Source: Corynebacterium sp. Marseille-P4321
GTDB taxonomy: Bacteria > Actinomycetota > Actinomycetes > Mycobacteriales > Mycobacteriaceae
NCBI RefSeq assembly: GCF_903645305.1
Contig: NZ_CAHJXO010000002.1
Coordinates: forward strand, 558,001 to 622,000
Length of the DNA: 64,000 nucleotides
Reading direction: 5' to 3'
Shown here: positions 45,314-53,179 of the stretch, in pieces
Layout of the letters: every line of letters starts with the position of its first letter
How positions within the stretch are numbered: the first letter of the stretch is position 1
Notes under the pieces: generated by a model
Told to the model about the DNA's origin: nothing
What the model saw: only the letters and a program-made list of their open reading frames with translations
The model's database searches: none
Position numbers and translations under genes: made by a program

Positions 45314-46387
45314 CTACTCGCAGCCGCGCACGGCGCGCCCCGCCGCGAAATCCTCCATCGCGGCGACGGCATCGTCGAGATCCGCCACCGCGGCGACCAC
45401 CATGTCGCCCGAATCAGTGGTCTTCACAGCGGCGCAGTTGCCCTCGGGAGCCAGGAAGAGTTCCGCACCCTCGTCGCGCGAGCCGCGGATCTTGTGCTCG
45501 ATGCCGCCGATCGGGCCCACCTCGCCGTCCTCATTGATGGTGCCGGTGCCGGCGACGAACTTGCCGCCGTTGAGCTCGCCTTCGGTGAGTTTGTCAATCA
45601 CGGCGAGCGAAAACATCATGCCCGCGCTCGGGCCGCCGATGTCGTTCAGGTTGTAGTGCACGGTAATTCCACCGGCGGGCTCCGAGGTCATCAGAATGCC
45701 CAACAACGGTTGGCCGGCCTCCTCCGGGTTCTCCCCCAACGTCACCTTTGCGTCGATCGTCTTGCCGTCGCGCTCGAGTTCCAGCGCGAGCTCGTCGCCA
45801 GGCTTCTTTGCCCGCACCGCTTCCTGAACTTCGCCCGGCGCGGCCATCTCTTTGCCATCCACCTTCGTGATCGTGTCGCCGGGCTCGATGACCCCCGCCG
45901 CAGCGCCGTCCTCCACAACGTCGTGCACCTGCACTATCGTGGGGCGGCCCAGGTAGTTCATCGCAGCGACGGTCGCCGACGCCTCAGATGCAACGAAAGC
46001 CTGCTGGTTGACCTCGCGCATCTGCTCTTCATCGATCTCGGGCGGGAAGACCTGTTCGATGGGCACAATCGTGTCGTCGGTGGTGATCCATCGGGTGAGC
46101 GCCTGCGCAAGCGTCATGTTCGTGCGCACTGACACCGTGGTCATGTTCAGTCTGCCGCCGGTATCAAGCGTCGGAGCGCCCTCGACGTCCACTACCGGCA
46201 CGCCCTCAACCTCGCTCAGCGTGTCGAAGGTCGGCCCCGGCCCCTGCGCCGCGTACGGCACAGTGAGTTTGATATCCGTTCCCGGAATGTGGTCGATGCT
46301 CAATGCACCGGCGAGCAGCACCACCGGCACGGTGCCCCACACCAACGTGGAGTACCGCCGATTACGCGTCTCGATCGCCTGATTCAC
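45314..46387 (-). CDS. PDZ-domain Lon-like serine protease (YlbL type)
   Basis: Membrane-anchored protease of 357 aa: N-terminal helix (~15-36), a PDZ domain (~135-235, VEDGAAAGVIEPGDTITKVD) and a Lon-type catalytic domain with Ser in GGPSAGMMFSL and Lys in GGIEHKIRGSRDEGAELF. The active site should face outward. Mycobacterial Rv3194c is the likely counterpart. GTG 46387 is chosen; TAAGAT ends 8 nt upstream with no ribosome-binding site, so translation may be leaderless. It is divergent from the DUF2342 gene. Confidence 0.92.
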   Translation of the reverse strand: MNQAIETRNRRYSTLVWGTVPVVLLAGALSIDHIPGTDIKLTVPYAAQGPGPTFDTLSEVEGVPVVDVEGAPTLDTGGRLNMTTVSVRTNMTLAQALTRWITTDDTIVPIEQVFPPEIDEEQMREVNQQAFVASEASATVAAMNYLGRPTIVQVHDVVEDGAAAGVIEPGDTITKVDGKEMAAPGEVQEAVRAKKPGDELALELERDGKTIDAKVTLGENPEEAGQPLLGILMTSEPAGGITVHYNLNDIGGPSAGMMFSLAVIDKLTEGELNGGKFVAGTGTINEDGEVGPIGGIEHKIRGSRDEGAELFLAPEGNCAAVKTTDSGDMVVAAVADLDDAVAAMEDFAAGRAVRGCE

Positions 46388-46472
46388 GCTGGCACATCTT
46401 AGCGCAGCGCACCCCAAGGCCTAATACGCACGCTCCGGCACGCGATGCGGACACGGCTGTATTCTGGCGCGT

Positions 46473-47900
46473 ATGACTAACGGATTCGGTTTTTCCTTTC
46501 CCAACGACGACAGTGGCGACGACGATGACAACCGCCGGGGCAACCAGAACCCCTTCGGCGCTTTCGGCTTCGGTGCGGGCTTCGGCGGGGGCCAGTCCGG
46601 CGAGCCCGGAGGCCAAGGCGGCCTCGGCGACATCTTGAACCAGTTCGGGCAGATGCTCTCCGGCATGGGCTCTTCCATGAACGCCCAGGGCGAGGGCGAC
46701 GCAGTGAATTTCGAGCTGGCCGCCCGCATGGCGCGCCAGCGCATCGCTGGCATTTCCCCGGTATCCGCTGCGGATTCGCACGCCGCCGAGGAATCGTTCC
46801 GTCTAGCGGAGCTGTGGCTCGACGAAGCCACCACGCTGCCCGCCAGCCAAGCCCAGGCCAACGCTTGGAATGCCCAGGATTGGCTCGAGGGCACCATGCC
46901 GATGTGGAAGCGCCTGGTCAACCCCGTCGCCGAGCACATGAACCGCGCACAGCTGGACTCCATGCCCGCCGAGGCCCGAGAGATGATGGGCCCGATGTCC
47001 GGGATGATGAACCAGATGAACGCCATGCAGTTCGGCATGAAACTCGGCCACGCGCTCGGTGACCTTGCGCAGCAGGCGCTCACCGGCACGGATTTCGGTC
47101 TGCCCGTCGCGCCCGCCGGCGTGGCCGCGGTGCTGCCGCGCAACGTCGCTGAGACCTCCAAGGGCTTGGAACTGCCCGGCCAAGAGGTCATGGTGTACAT
47201 CTCCGCACGCGAGGCAGCGCGCCAGCGACTGTTCAAGCACGTGCCGTGGCTGGTGGAGCGCCTTGTGTCGTCCGTTGAGGAGTACGCCGCCGGGCTAGAG
47301 ATCGACACCTCACACATCGAAGAGGTCGCCCGCAACCTGAACCTGGAAAGCGGCGACCCGCAGCAGATTCAGGAAGCGCTGAACAACCTGCAGGGCGAAG
47401 ACCTCTCCCCGCGAGTCGGCTCCCGCAACGCCGGCGCCACCTCGCGGCTTGAGACGCTGCTCGCGCTGGTGGAGGGCTGGGTCGACGTCGTCGTCGGCGA
47501 GGCACTGGGCGAGCGCCTCCCTTCTACCCCGCAGCTGAGCGAGGCGTGGGCGCGACGCCGCGCCACCGGCGGCTCCGCCGAGCAGGCCTTCGCCAACATC
47601 GTGGGCATCGAGCTCGGCGCCCCGAAGACGCGGGAAGCCGCAGAATTGTGGCGCCGCGCAGGCGACGCCGTGGGCACTGAGGGCCGCGACGCGGTCTGGG
47701 AGCACCCCGACTTCCTGCCCACCGCAGAGCACCTGGATAACCCGGCCGCCTTCATCGACACACTGCTTGACGACGCTCCCGATACCGACCTCGACGACGA
47801 GTTCGCGAAGCTCGAGCAGGAGCTGCGCGACAACCCCGACATCACACGCGAGGATGGCGACGGCAAAGACGACGGCCGCGAAGACGGCACTGAACTCTAA
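46473..47900 (+). CDS. DUF2342 protein (zinc-protease-like family)
   Basis: 475-aa protein with a Gly/Asn-rich low-complexity start, a helical middle (MMGPMSGMMNQMNAMQFGMK), the conserved DFGLPV and LPRNVAETSKGLELP segments, and an acidic tail. The position of the HExxH helix in related zinc-peptidase-like proteins reads LLALVEGWVDVVV, so the first metal histidine is absent and activity is doubtful. It corresponds to Rv3195. TATTCT ends 7 nt before the ATG, suggesting a leaderless mRNA. Confidence 0.85.
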   Translation: MTNGFGFSFPNDDSGDDDDNRRGNQNPFGAFGFGAGFGGGQSGEPGGQGGLGDILNQFGQMLSGMGSSMNAQGEGDAVNFELAARMARQRIAGISPVSAADSHAAEESFRLAELWLDEATTLPASQAQANAWNAQDWLEGTMPMWKRLVNPVAEHMNRAQLDSMPAEAREMMGPMSGMMNQMNAMQFGMKLGHALGDLAQQALTGTDFGLPVAPAGVAAVLPRNVAETSKGLELPGQEVMVYISAREAARQRLFKHVPWLVERLVSSVEEYAAGLEIDTSHIEEVARNLNLESGDPQQIQEALNNLQGEDLSPRVGSRNAGATSRLETLLALVEGWVDVVVGEALGERLPSTPQLSEAWARRRATGGSAEQAFANIVGIELGAPKTREAAELWRRAGDAVGTEGRDAVWEHPDFLPTAEHLDNPAAFIDTLLDDAPDTDLDDEFAKLEQELRDNPDITREDGDGKDDGREDGTEL

Positions 47901-47906
47901 GAGGCT

Positions 47907-48407
47907 CTAAGCACTACCGAAGCGCTGATAGGCCTCCAGGTATCCCCTGGCTCGCTCGGCGCGAGGCGCCTTGTCGGCCCACGCGTAGAACTCCGGCGAA
48001 TGGTTCGGGATGAACGTGTGGGTCAACTCGTGCACGATCACCGCGTCAAGCACATAATCGGGCACATCTTTCAGCCGGTCGGTGATGCGGATATCGCCGG
48101 TGGCCACCGTGCACGAGCCCCAACGCTGGCGCTGGTTGGACACCCATTTGATGGAGCCGATGCGGGCACGGCCTTCCAAGAGCTCGTCGTTAAGCTGCCT
48201 TGCCTTTTCAAGCAGCTCCTGGTCTGTGGAGGCGTGCGAGCGCGTCTTGCGCTCCAGCTTTCCCAACATCTCCTCGACCGCTTGGCGCTCCTGCGCCTTC
48301 GTGAAGTGCGCCGGGATGCGGATCTCCGCAACCCCTTCGCGGATGCGCGCCTGCACTGTGCGGGTGCGTCGCGCCGAACGGATTACGCGGTATTCGATGC
48401 CGGACAT
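47907..48407 (-). CDS. YgjP-like (DUF45) metallopeptidase
   Basis: 166-aa cytoplasmic protein with the zincin motif HELTH at residues 126-130 and a third ligand His136 in NHSPEFY; the preceding RWGSCTVATGDIRI is typical of the YgjP/DUF45 family. Its substrate is unknown; family members sit near helicase or restriction genes. ATG 48407 is chosen, 8 nt after a TACAAT box, so probably leaderless; the frame continues upstream through the divergent gene but without similarity. Its promoter overlaps that of the divergent gene at 48448. Confidence 0.87.
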   Translation of the reverse strand: MSGIEYRVIRSARRTRTVQARIREGVAEIRIPAHFTKAQERQAVEEMLGKLERKTRSHASTDQELLEKARQLNDELLEGRARIGSIKWVSNQRQRWGSCTVATGDIRITDRLKDVPDYVLDAVIVHELTHTFIPNHSPEFYAWADKAPRAERARGYLEAYQRFGSA

Positions 48408-48447
48408 GGCACCCGATTGTAGGATGCGTGGGTGGGGGGAGATATTC

Positions 48448-49290
48448 GTGACATTCGACAACCTTGATGGCGCCGTCAAAGTACGGCTGGCGCCCGGCGC
48501 GCGACCTTTTCTGCGCGCACCCGAAGTGATCCAGTTCGGCGCTGACGCCACCCGAACCGGCATGATCACCACACCGTTCGCCGAGCAAATCGTGGGGCTT
48601 ATCGACGCGTTCCACGGGCCTGCTCCCCTGCGCGGACTGCTCACGGCGCTGGCGGCAGTCATGGGAGAAGCAGGCGCGCGAAGCTTGATCGCCGACATGG
48701 CGTCCTACCGCCTGCTCATCCCCGCGGTTCAACCCACGGTGCTGCTCATCGGCCGCGGCGAGCTGTTTACGCAAACGCGCGAGCTGCTTGAGCGAAACGG
48801 CGTGGCGCACCGCAGTCCGGTACGCAGCGAAACTGCGACGAGGTTCGTCAATCGCTCCAGCGGCTCCACCCCACTGGCCCTGATCAACATGCCCCACATG
48901 GCCACATCGCTGGCGAACGCCGCGCGGAAACGCCCCGGGCCGGTAGTGCCGGTCACGCAGCTCGACGCGCGGGTGATCATCGGCCCCCTAAGCACCCCGC
49001 CCGGGCCCTGCACCACCTGCCTGCACCTCTACCTGTGCGACCGCGACCCGAACTGGCCACGGCTGGTGGAGCGGGTGCCTCTCGACGCCCACACGCAACC
49101 GCTGGCACTCAGCGCGGGCGCTGCCGCGACAGCTCTGGTGCTGGGCAGGCTCGCCGGCGTGCCTGATCCCCCGGGTGTCTCCGCGCCAGCGCTGACCTTT
49201 GGCGCCACGGTGGTGGTCGACCCCTACGCACCGCAGCCGGTGCGCCACCTCGAGCTCAGCCCGCACCCCGATTGCCCGGTGTGCTTCTAA
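48448..49290 (+). CDS. TOMM leader-binding/cyclodehydratase-like protein (Rv3196 type)
   Basis: 280-aa protein resembling the TIGR03882 ThiF-like partner in azole-peptide (TOMM) biosynthesis. Visible marks are the substrate-handling region TPPGPCTTCLHLYLCDRDPN and a C-terminal HPDCPVCF that supplies another CxxC pair, so a zinc site is likely; a degenerate Rossmann-like part precedes it. No YcaO, dehydrogenase or precursor gene lies nearby, so a role in peptide modification is doubtful. GTG 48448 has GGGGGGAGA 6 nt upstream. Tail-to-tail overlap with uvrD2 (4 nt). Confidence 0.75.
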   Translation: MTFDNLDGAVKVRLAPGARPFLRAPEVIQFGADATRTGMITTPFAEQIVGLIDAFHGPAPLRGLLTALAAVMGEAGARSLIADMASYRLLIPAVQPTVLLIGRGELFTQTRELLERNGVAHRSPVRSETATRFVNRSSGSTPLALINMPHMATSLANAARKRPGPVVPVTQLDARVIIGPLSTPPGPCTTCLHLYLCDRDPNWPRLVERVPLDAHTQPLALSAGAAATALVLGRLAGVPDPPGVSAPALTFGATVVVDPYAPQPVRHLELSPHPDCPVCF

Positions 49291-51335
49291 CGGAATTCGG
49301 CCAAGGTAGCCAGCACGCCTTCGCCGTAGTTGTCCACCTTCACGGGCCCCACGCCAGAGATGCCCAGAAGCTCCGCCTCGCTTGCTGGCATCTCCTCGGC
49401 GATGGCGATCAGCGTCGCATCCGAGAACACCATGAACGCCGGCTGACCTGCCGCGCGGGAGACGTCAAGACGCCAGCGCTTCAGCGCGGCGAGCACGGCC
49501 TCGTCGTAGGACGGCTCGCAATCCTCGTGGCGCCCCAACGACTTCTCGGCGGGGCTGAACAGCGGGTTGCCGCACACCCGGCACCGCTTATTGCGTTTGA
49601 GCCGCTGCGGCGATTGCTCCACGTCAAGCTGCGGCACCAAGCCGTCCAGGAAACGGGAGCGCGACCGCGATTTCCGCCCACCCTCTTGCCGCGCCAGCGA
49701 CCACGAAAGGTGCAGGTGCTCGCGGGCTCGCGTCACGCCCACGTAAAACAGGCGCCGTTCCTCCTCGATCTGCTCCTCACCGGCCTTCACCGCGTGCGAG
49801 ATGGGCAGCGTGTTTTCCACCAGCCCAACGAGGAACACGGCATCCCACTCGAGGCCCTTCGCGGCGTGCAGGCTGGCGAGTGTCACCCCGTCAACCGCCG
49901 GTGGCTGTTTCGCCTCCGCCCGCCTGCGCAGCGAGCGCAGCACCTCGGGCAACGTAGCCGCCTCCTGGGTGCGCACAATCTCTTCGATGAGATCCACCAG
50001 CGCACCGAGGGTCTGCCAACGCTCCCGCGCCTGCGCGCCTTCCGGCTCCGCCTGCGTGAGCCCAAGCGGAGCGAACGCGGCGCGTGCCACCGCCACCGGG
50101 TCCTCGGGCAGGTCGCTGCGGTTCGACGCCCGCACCAGCACCGCGATAGCTTCCCGAATCTCCGCGCGCTGGAAGAACCCTTCCCCGCCACGCACCTGAT
50201 AGATAATGCCAGCATCCGACAGCGCCGCTTCGAAGGCGGCGGACTGCGCGTTGATGCGGTACAGCACTGCGATTTCGCGGGCCGGGACCCCACTGTCAAG
50301 CAGCTTTCGAATCGCGGCGGCGACGGCTCGCGCCTCCGAAGGCTCATCGTCGTAGGCGTTAAACGTCGGCTCCGGCCCGTGGCCGCGCATGCCGATCAGC
50401 TCCAGCCGTGTGCCCGCCACGCGCCCCTTCGCCTCCCCGATGACGCGGTTCGCCAAATCGGTCACTTCAACAGTGGAGCGGTAGTCGCGCTGCAGCTTGA
50501 CGACGGTGGCGTGGTCGTACGTCCGCGAAAAATTCAAAAGATAATCCGGCGTTGCACCGGTGAACGAGTAAATCGTCTGGTTCGCATCCCCCACCACGGT
50601 GAGGTCGTCCCGCTCGCCCAGCCACCCTTCGAGCACACGCTGTTGCAGCGGGGTGACGTCCTGATACTCATCGACCACGAACGACTGGTACTGGGCGCGG
50701 AACTCCTCCGCCACCGCCGGTGCGTTCTCCAAGGCACCCGCGACGTGGAGCAGCAAATCGTCGAAGTCGAGCAGCATGCCCTCCGGGCTCGTCTTCGCCT
50801 CCTCGTAGAGCCGGTAGACCTGCGCGACCTTCGCCGCGTCGGCAGGCGGCGTGCGCGGCGACTCCCCGATGCGCTCCACGTAATCGTCGGGGCCGATCAC
50901 GCTCGATTTCGCCCACTCAATTTCCGAAAGCAGATCGCGCACCATCTCCTTGCCGGTGTCCAAACCGGCGGCGCGGGCTGCGCGCCCCACCAGGGGAAAC
51001 TTGTTGTCCAGGAGCCGCCAGGGCAGATCGCCTGCGATCTGCGGCCAGAAGTACTGCAACTGGCGCATCGCGGCGGCGTGGAACGTGCGGGCCTGCACCC
51101 CACCAATGCCCATGGTTCGTAGGCGGTCGCGCATCTCCCCGGCTGCCCGCTGCGTAAACGTCACCGCGAGCACCTTGTTCGGCGCGATCTGGCCCCGGTC
51201 GATCATGTTCGCAATGCGGTACGTAATCGTCCGCGTCTTACCCGTTCCGGCGCCAGCGAGGATGCACACGGGCCCGCGCGGCGCCTCCGCCGCCACCCGC
51301 TGATCCTCATCGAGCACGCTGAGATCAATCGCCAC
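49287..51335 (-). CDS. uvrD2: ATP-dependent DNA helicase UvrD2
   Basis: 682-aa SF1A helicase acting in DNA repair. Walker A is AGAGTGKTRTITYR, Walker B/Q appears as VVDEYQDVTPLQQ, motif III as VGDANQTIYSFTGA, and motif VI as VGVTRAREHLHLS. A zinc module (CRVC then HEDC) links to a C-terminal HRDC domain (AMPASEAELLGISGVGPVKV region), the layout of mycobacterial UvrD2; the third zinc ligand is His instead of the usual Cys. GTG 51335 has GAGGGGG 6 nt upstream; it overlaps the nudC end by 11 nt. Confidence 0.94.
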   Translation of the reverse strand: MAIDLSVLDEDQRVAAEAPRGPVCILAGAGTGKTRTITYRIANMIDRGQIAPNKVLAVTFTQRAAGEMRDRLRTMGIGGVQARTFHAAAMRQLQYFWPQIAGDLPWRLLDNKFPLVGRAARAAGLDTGKEMVRDLLSEIEWAKSSVIGPDDYVERIGESPRTPPADAAKVAQVYRLYEEAKTSPEGMLLDFDDLLLHVAGALENAPAVAEEFRAQYQSFVVDEYQDVTPLQQRVLEGWLGERDDLTVVGDANQTIYSFTGATPDYLLNFSRTYDHATVVKLQRDYRSTVEVTDLANRVIGEAKGRVAGTRLELIGMRGHGPEPTFNAYDDEPSEARAVAAAIRKLLDSGVPAREIAVLYRINAQSAAFEAALSDAGIIYQVRGGEGFFQRAEIREAIAVLVRASNRSDLPEDPVAVARAAFAPLGLTQAEPEGAQARERWQTLGALVDLIEEIVRTQEAATLPEVLRSLRRRAEAKQPPAVDGVTLASLHAAKGLEWDAVFLVGLVENTLPISHAVKAGEEQIEEERRLFYVGVTRAREHLHLSWSLARQEGGRKSRSRSRFLDGLVPQLDVEQSPQRLKRNKRCRVCGNPLFSPAEKSLGRHEDCEPSYDEAVLAALKRWRLDVSRAAGQPAFMVFSDATLIAIAEEMPASEAELLGISGVGPVKVDNYGEGVLATLAEFR

Positions 51336-52086
51336 TGGTTGCCCCCTCCATGCTGAATTTCCCCGCCGCCCACTGCTCAATCAAGATGCGCACAATGGTG
51401 CCTTCTCCCGCCAGCGTAAGGCCGGGCAGGTCCTCTCGCCGCGCCCAGATGATGCGGCGCAGTTCCCCGTCGGTCTCCCTCACCGGGTCGAGGTCGTCCG
51501 TGACTCCCACGAACCCGAGCATCAGCGCACCCGACGCTGGCCACGGCTGCGAACAGACATACCGCGCGTCGCGCACACGTCGACCAGTTTCCTCAAGCAC
51601 CTCGCGAGCGAACGCGGCCTCGATTGACTCGCCCACGTCGACGTAGCCCGCGATGGCGGTGAAGTAGCCAGGCCGGCGCGAGTTCTCTGCCAGCAGCACA
51701 CGCTCGCCAGACGGGTCCTGCACCAGCCCGATGACGGAAGGGTCGACGCGGGGAAAGATCGGCTCGCCGGACACGCCCCGCGCGACGATCCCCGCCTGGC
51801 CCCACGTCAGCGGCGAGCCGTCGCGCGGGTCGAACCTGTAGCGTTCTCGTGCAGCGACCAAGCCGAGTGCCCGGGCGGCCAGCGGGTCGCACGGGTGCGA
51901 ACGGGCGTCCCCGACCTTTTCCGCGAGTTGGCCAGCTGCGACGCCGCGCATGCGTGCCGCGTAGACGTCGGGGCGGATCTCTACCTGTGCTGAAAGTTCC
52001 GCACTCGGAGGCACGGTGTCCAGCAGCAGCGGCTCGCCGTTTGTGGTGAGCGGGAAGTGCCCGGAAGCGTCGATAAGCAAATGCAT
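51325..52086 (-). CDS. nudC: NudC-like NAD(+)/NADH pyrophosphatase
   Basis: 253-aa Nudix hydrolase that cleaves NADH to NMNH and AMP and may remove NAD caps from RNA. The Nudix box GYVDVGESIEAAFAREVLEETG and the NudC-specific SQPWPASGALMLGF are present. The four-cysteine zinc ribbon of canonical NudC is missing: the region reads RYRFDPRDGSPLTWGQ. ATG 52086 lies just after the channel-gene stop; ATG 52095 is possible. It sits between the channel gene and uvrD2, as in mycobacteria. Confidence 0.9.
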   Translation of the reverse strand: MHLLIDASGHFPLTTNGEPLLLDTVPPSAELSAQVEIRPDVYAARMRGVAAGQLAEKVGDARSHPCDPLAARALGLVAARERYRFDPRDGSPLTWGQAGIVARGVSGEPIFPRVDPSVIGLVQDPSGERVLLAENSRRPGYFTAIAGYVDVGESIEAAFAREVLEETGRRVRDARYVCSQPWPASGALMLGFVGVTDDLDPVRETDGELRRIIWARREDLPGLTLAGEGTIVRILIEQWAAGKFSMEGATSGD

Positions 52087-52087
52087 C

Positions 52088-53173
52088 CTACGCATCGCCC
52101 TGTTTCGACTCGCCCGGCGCATGCATGCGCACATACAGCAGGCGGTCGCCGGGCTCCACGGTTTCCGCCTCCGGCGAGTCGATGCGATACAACTCGCCCG
52201 AGCGCACGACGCCGAGCACGATGTCGGCAAGGTGGCGAGGGTTCGCTCCGACCTCGTCATCGTCGATGGGGCGCTGCGCCACGGCGAACCCCTCGTCCGG
52301 GCTGAGAAGATCCTCCACCATCTCCACCACCGGCGGCGTCACCGTCGCAATGCCGAGCAAGCGCCCCGCAGTTTCGGAAGACACCACGACCGAGTCCGCG
52401 CCGGATTGCATGAGCAGGTGCTGGTTCTCACTTTCGCGCACACTGGCCACGATGCGGGCGCTCGGCGCGAGCTCACGCACCGATAGCGTGATCAGAACGG
52501 CGGTGTCGTCCGAGCTCGGAGCCACCACCACGGAACGCGCGCGCCCCACGCCAGCGACGCGCAGCACCTCAGAGCGCGTCGCGTCGCCGCGCACGGTGAC
52601 CAACTCCTTCTTCTCTGCGAGGGACAGTGAGACTGGGTCCGAGTCCACCACCACGATGGAGCCTGGGCTCGCACCGCCTGCCAGCAGCGCTTCGACCGCT
52701 GAGCGGCCCTTCGTGCCGTAGCCAAGAACGATGGTGTGATTACGCAAGGTATTCCTCCACTGTTGGATCTGCAGCGTCTTGCGGGAATCCTCCGTGAGCA
52801 CCGACAACGTCGTGCCGACGAGGAGCATCAGGAACGCCACCCGAGCCGGGGTGACCACGAAAATGTTAACGAGTCGAGCCGACTGCGTCACCGGGGTGAT
52901 ATCGCCATAACCAGTGGTGGAAAGCGATACCGCGGAGTAATACAACGCATCGATGAACGACAGCGGCTCGGAGTAACCGCCCCGGTCGAAGTAGCTGACA
53001 AACGCGATCGCCACGATGAGCAGGATCGCGTAAGCGAACCTCCACCCAATCAGCTTCCACGGGGTGGTGCGGGCGGCGGTGGGGATATTGACCACGTCGA
53101 GCAGCTGGTGCACCGGCATATCGACCATGTCGGCCTGCCCCTGCCGCAACCGCAGCGTGCCACGCAGTTTCAT
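52088..53173 (-). CDS. Potassium channel with RCK/TrkA-N domain
   Basis: 361-aa ion channel subunit. Two membrane helices flank the selectivity filter TTGYGD (residues 86-91), followed by a cytoplasmic RCK domain with a Rossmann motif VLGYGTKGRSAVEALL and VVVDSDP, and a C-terminal TrkA-C-like part. Tetramers should conduct K+, gated by a bound nucleotide or ion. It corresponds to Rv3200c. ATG 53173 lies 6 nt after the adnB stop, so it is read from the same transcript. Confidence 0.92.
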   Translation of the reverse strand: MKLRGTLRLRQGQADMVDMPVHQLLDVVNIPTAARTTPWKLIGWRFAYAILLIVAIAFVSYFDRGGYSEPLSFIDALYYSAVSLSTTGYGDITPVTQSARLVNIFVVTPARVAFLMLLVGTTLSVLTEDSRKTLQIQQWRNTLRNHTIVLGYGTKGRSAVEALLAGGASPGSIVVVDSDPVSLSLAEKKELVTVRGDATRSEVLRVAGVGRARSVVVAPSSDDTAVLITLSVRELAPSARIVASVRESENQHLLMQSGADSVVVSSETAGRLLGIATVTPPVVEMVEDLLSPDEGFAVAQRPIDDDEVGANPRHLADIVLGVVRSGELYRIDSPEAETVEPGDRLLYVRMHAPGESKQGDA

Positions 53174-53179
53174 CTCCGC

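Noticed and set aside
48400..51400. whiB7 or ABC1-kinase gene next to uvrD2, as in mycobacteria
   Set aside because: The TOMM-like gene and uvrD2 overlap at 49287-49290, leaving no room, and no C-x2-C-x5-C WhiB pattern is seen nearby.
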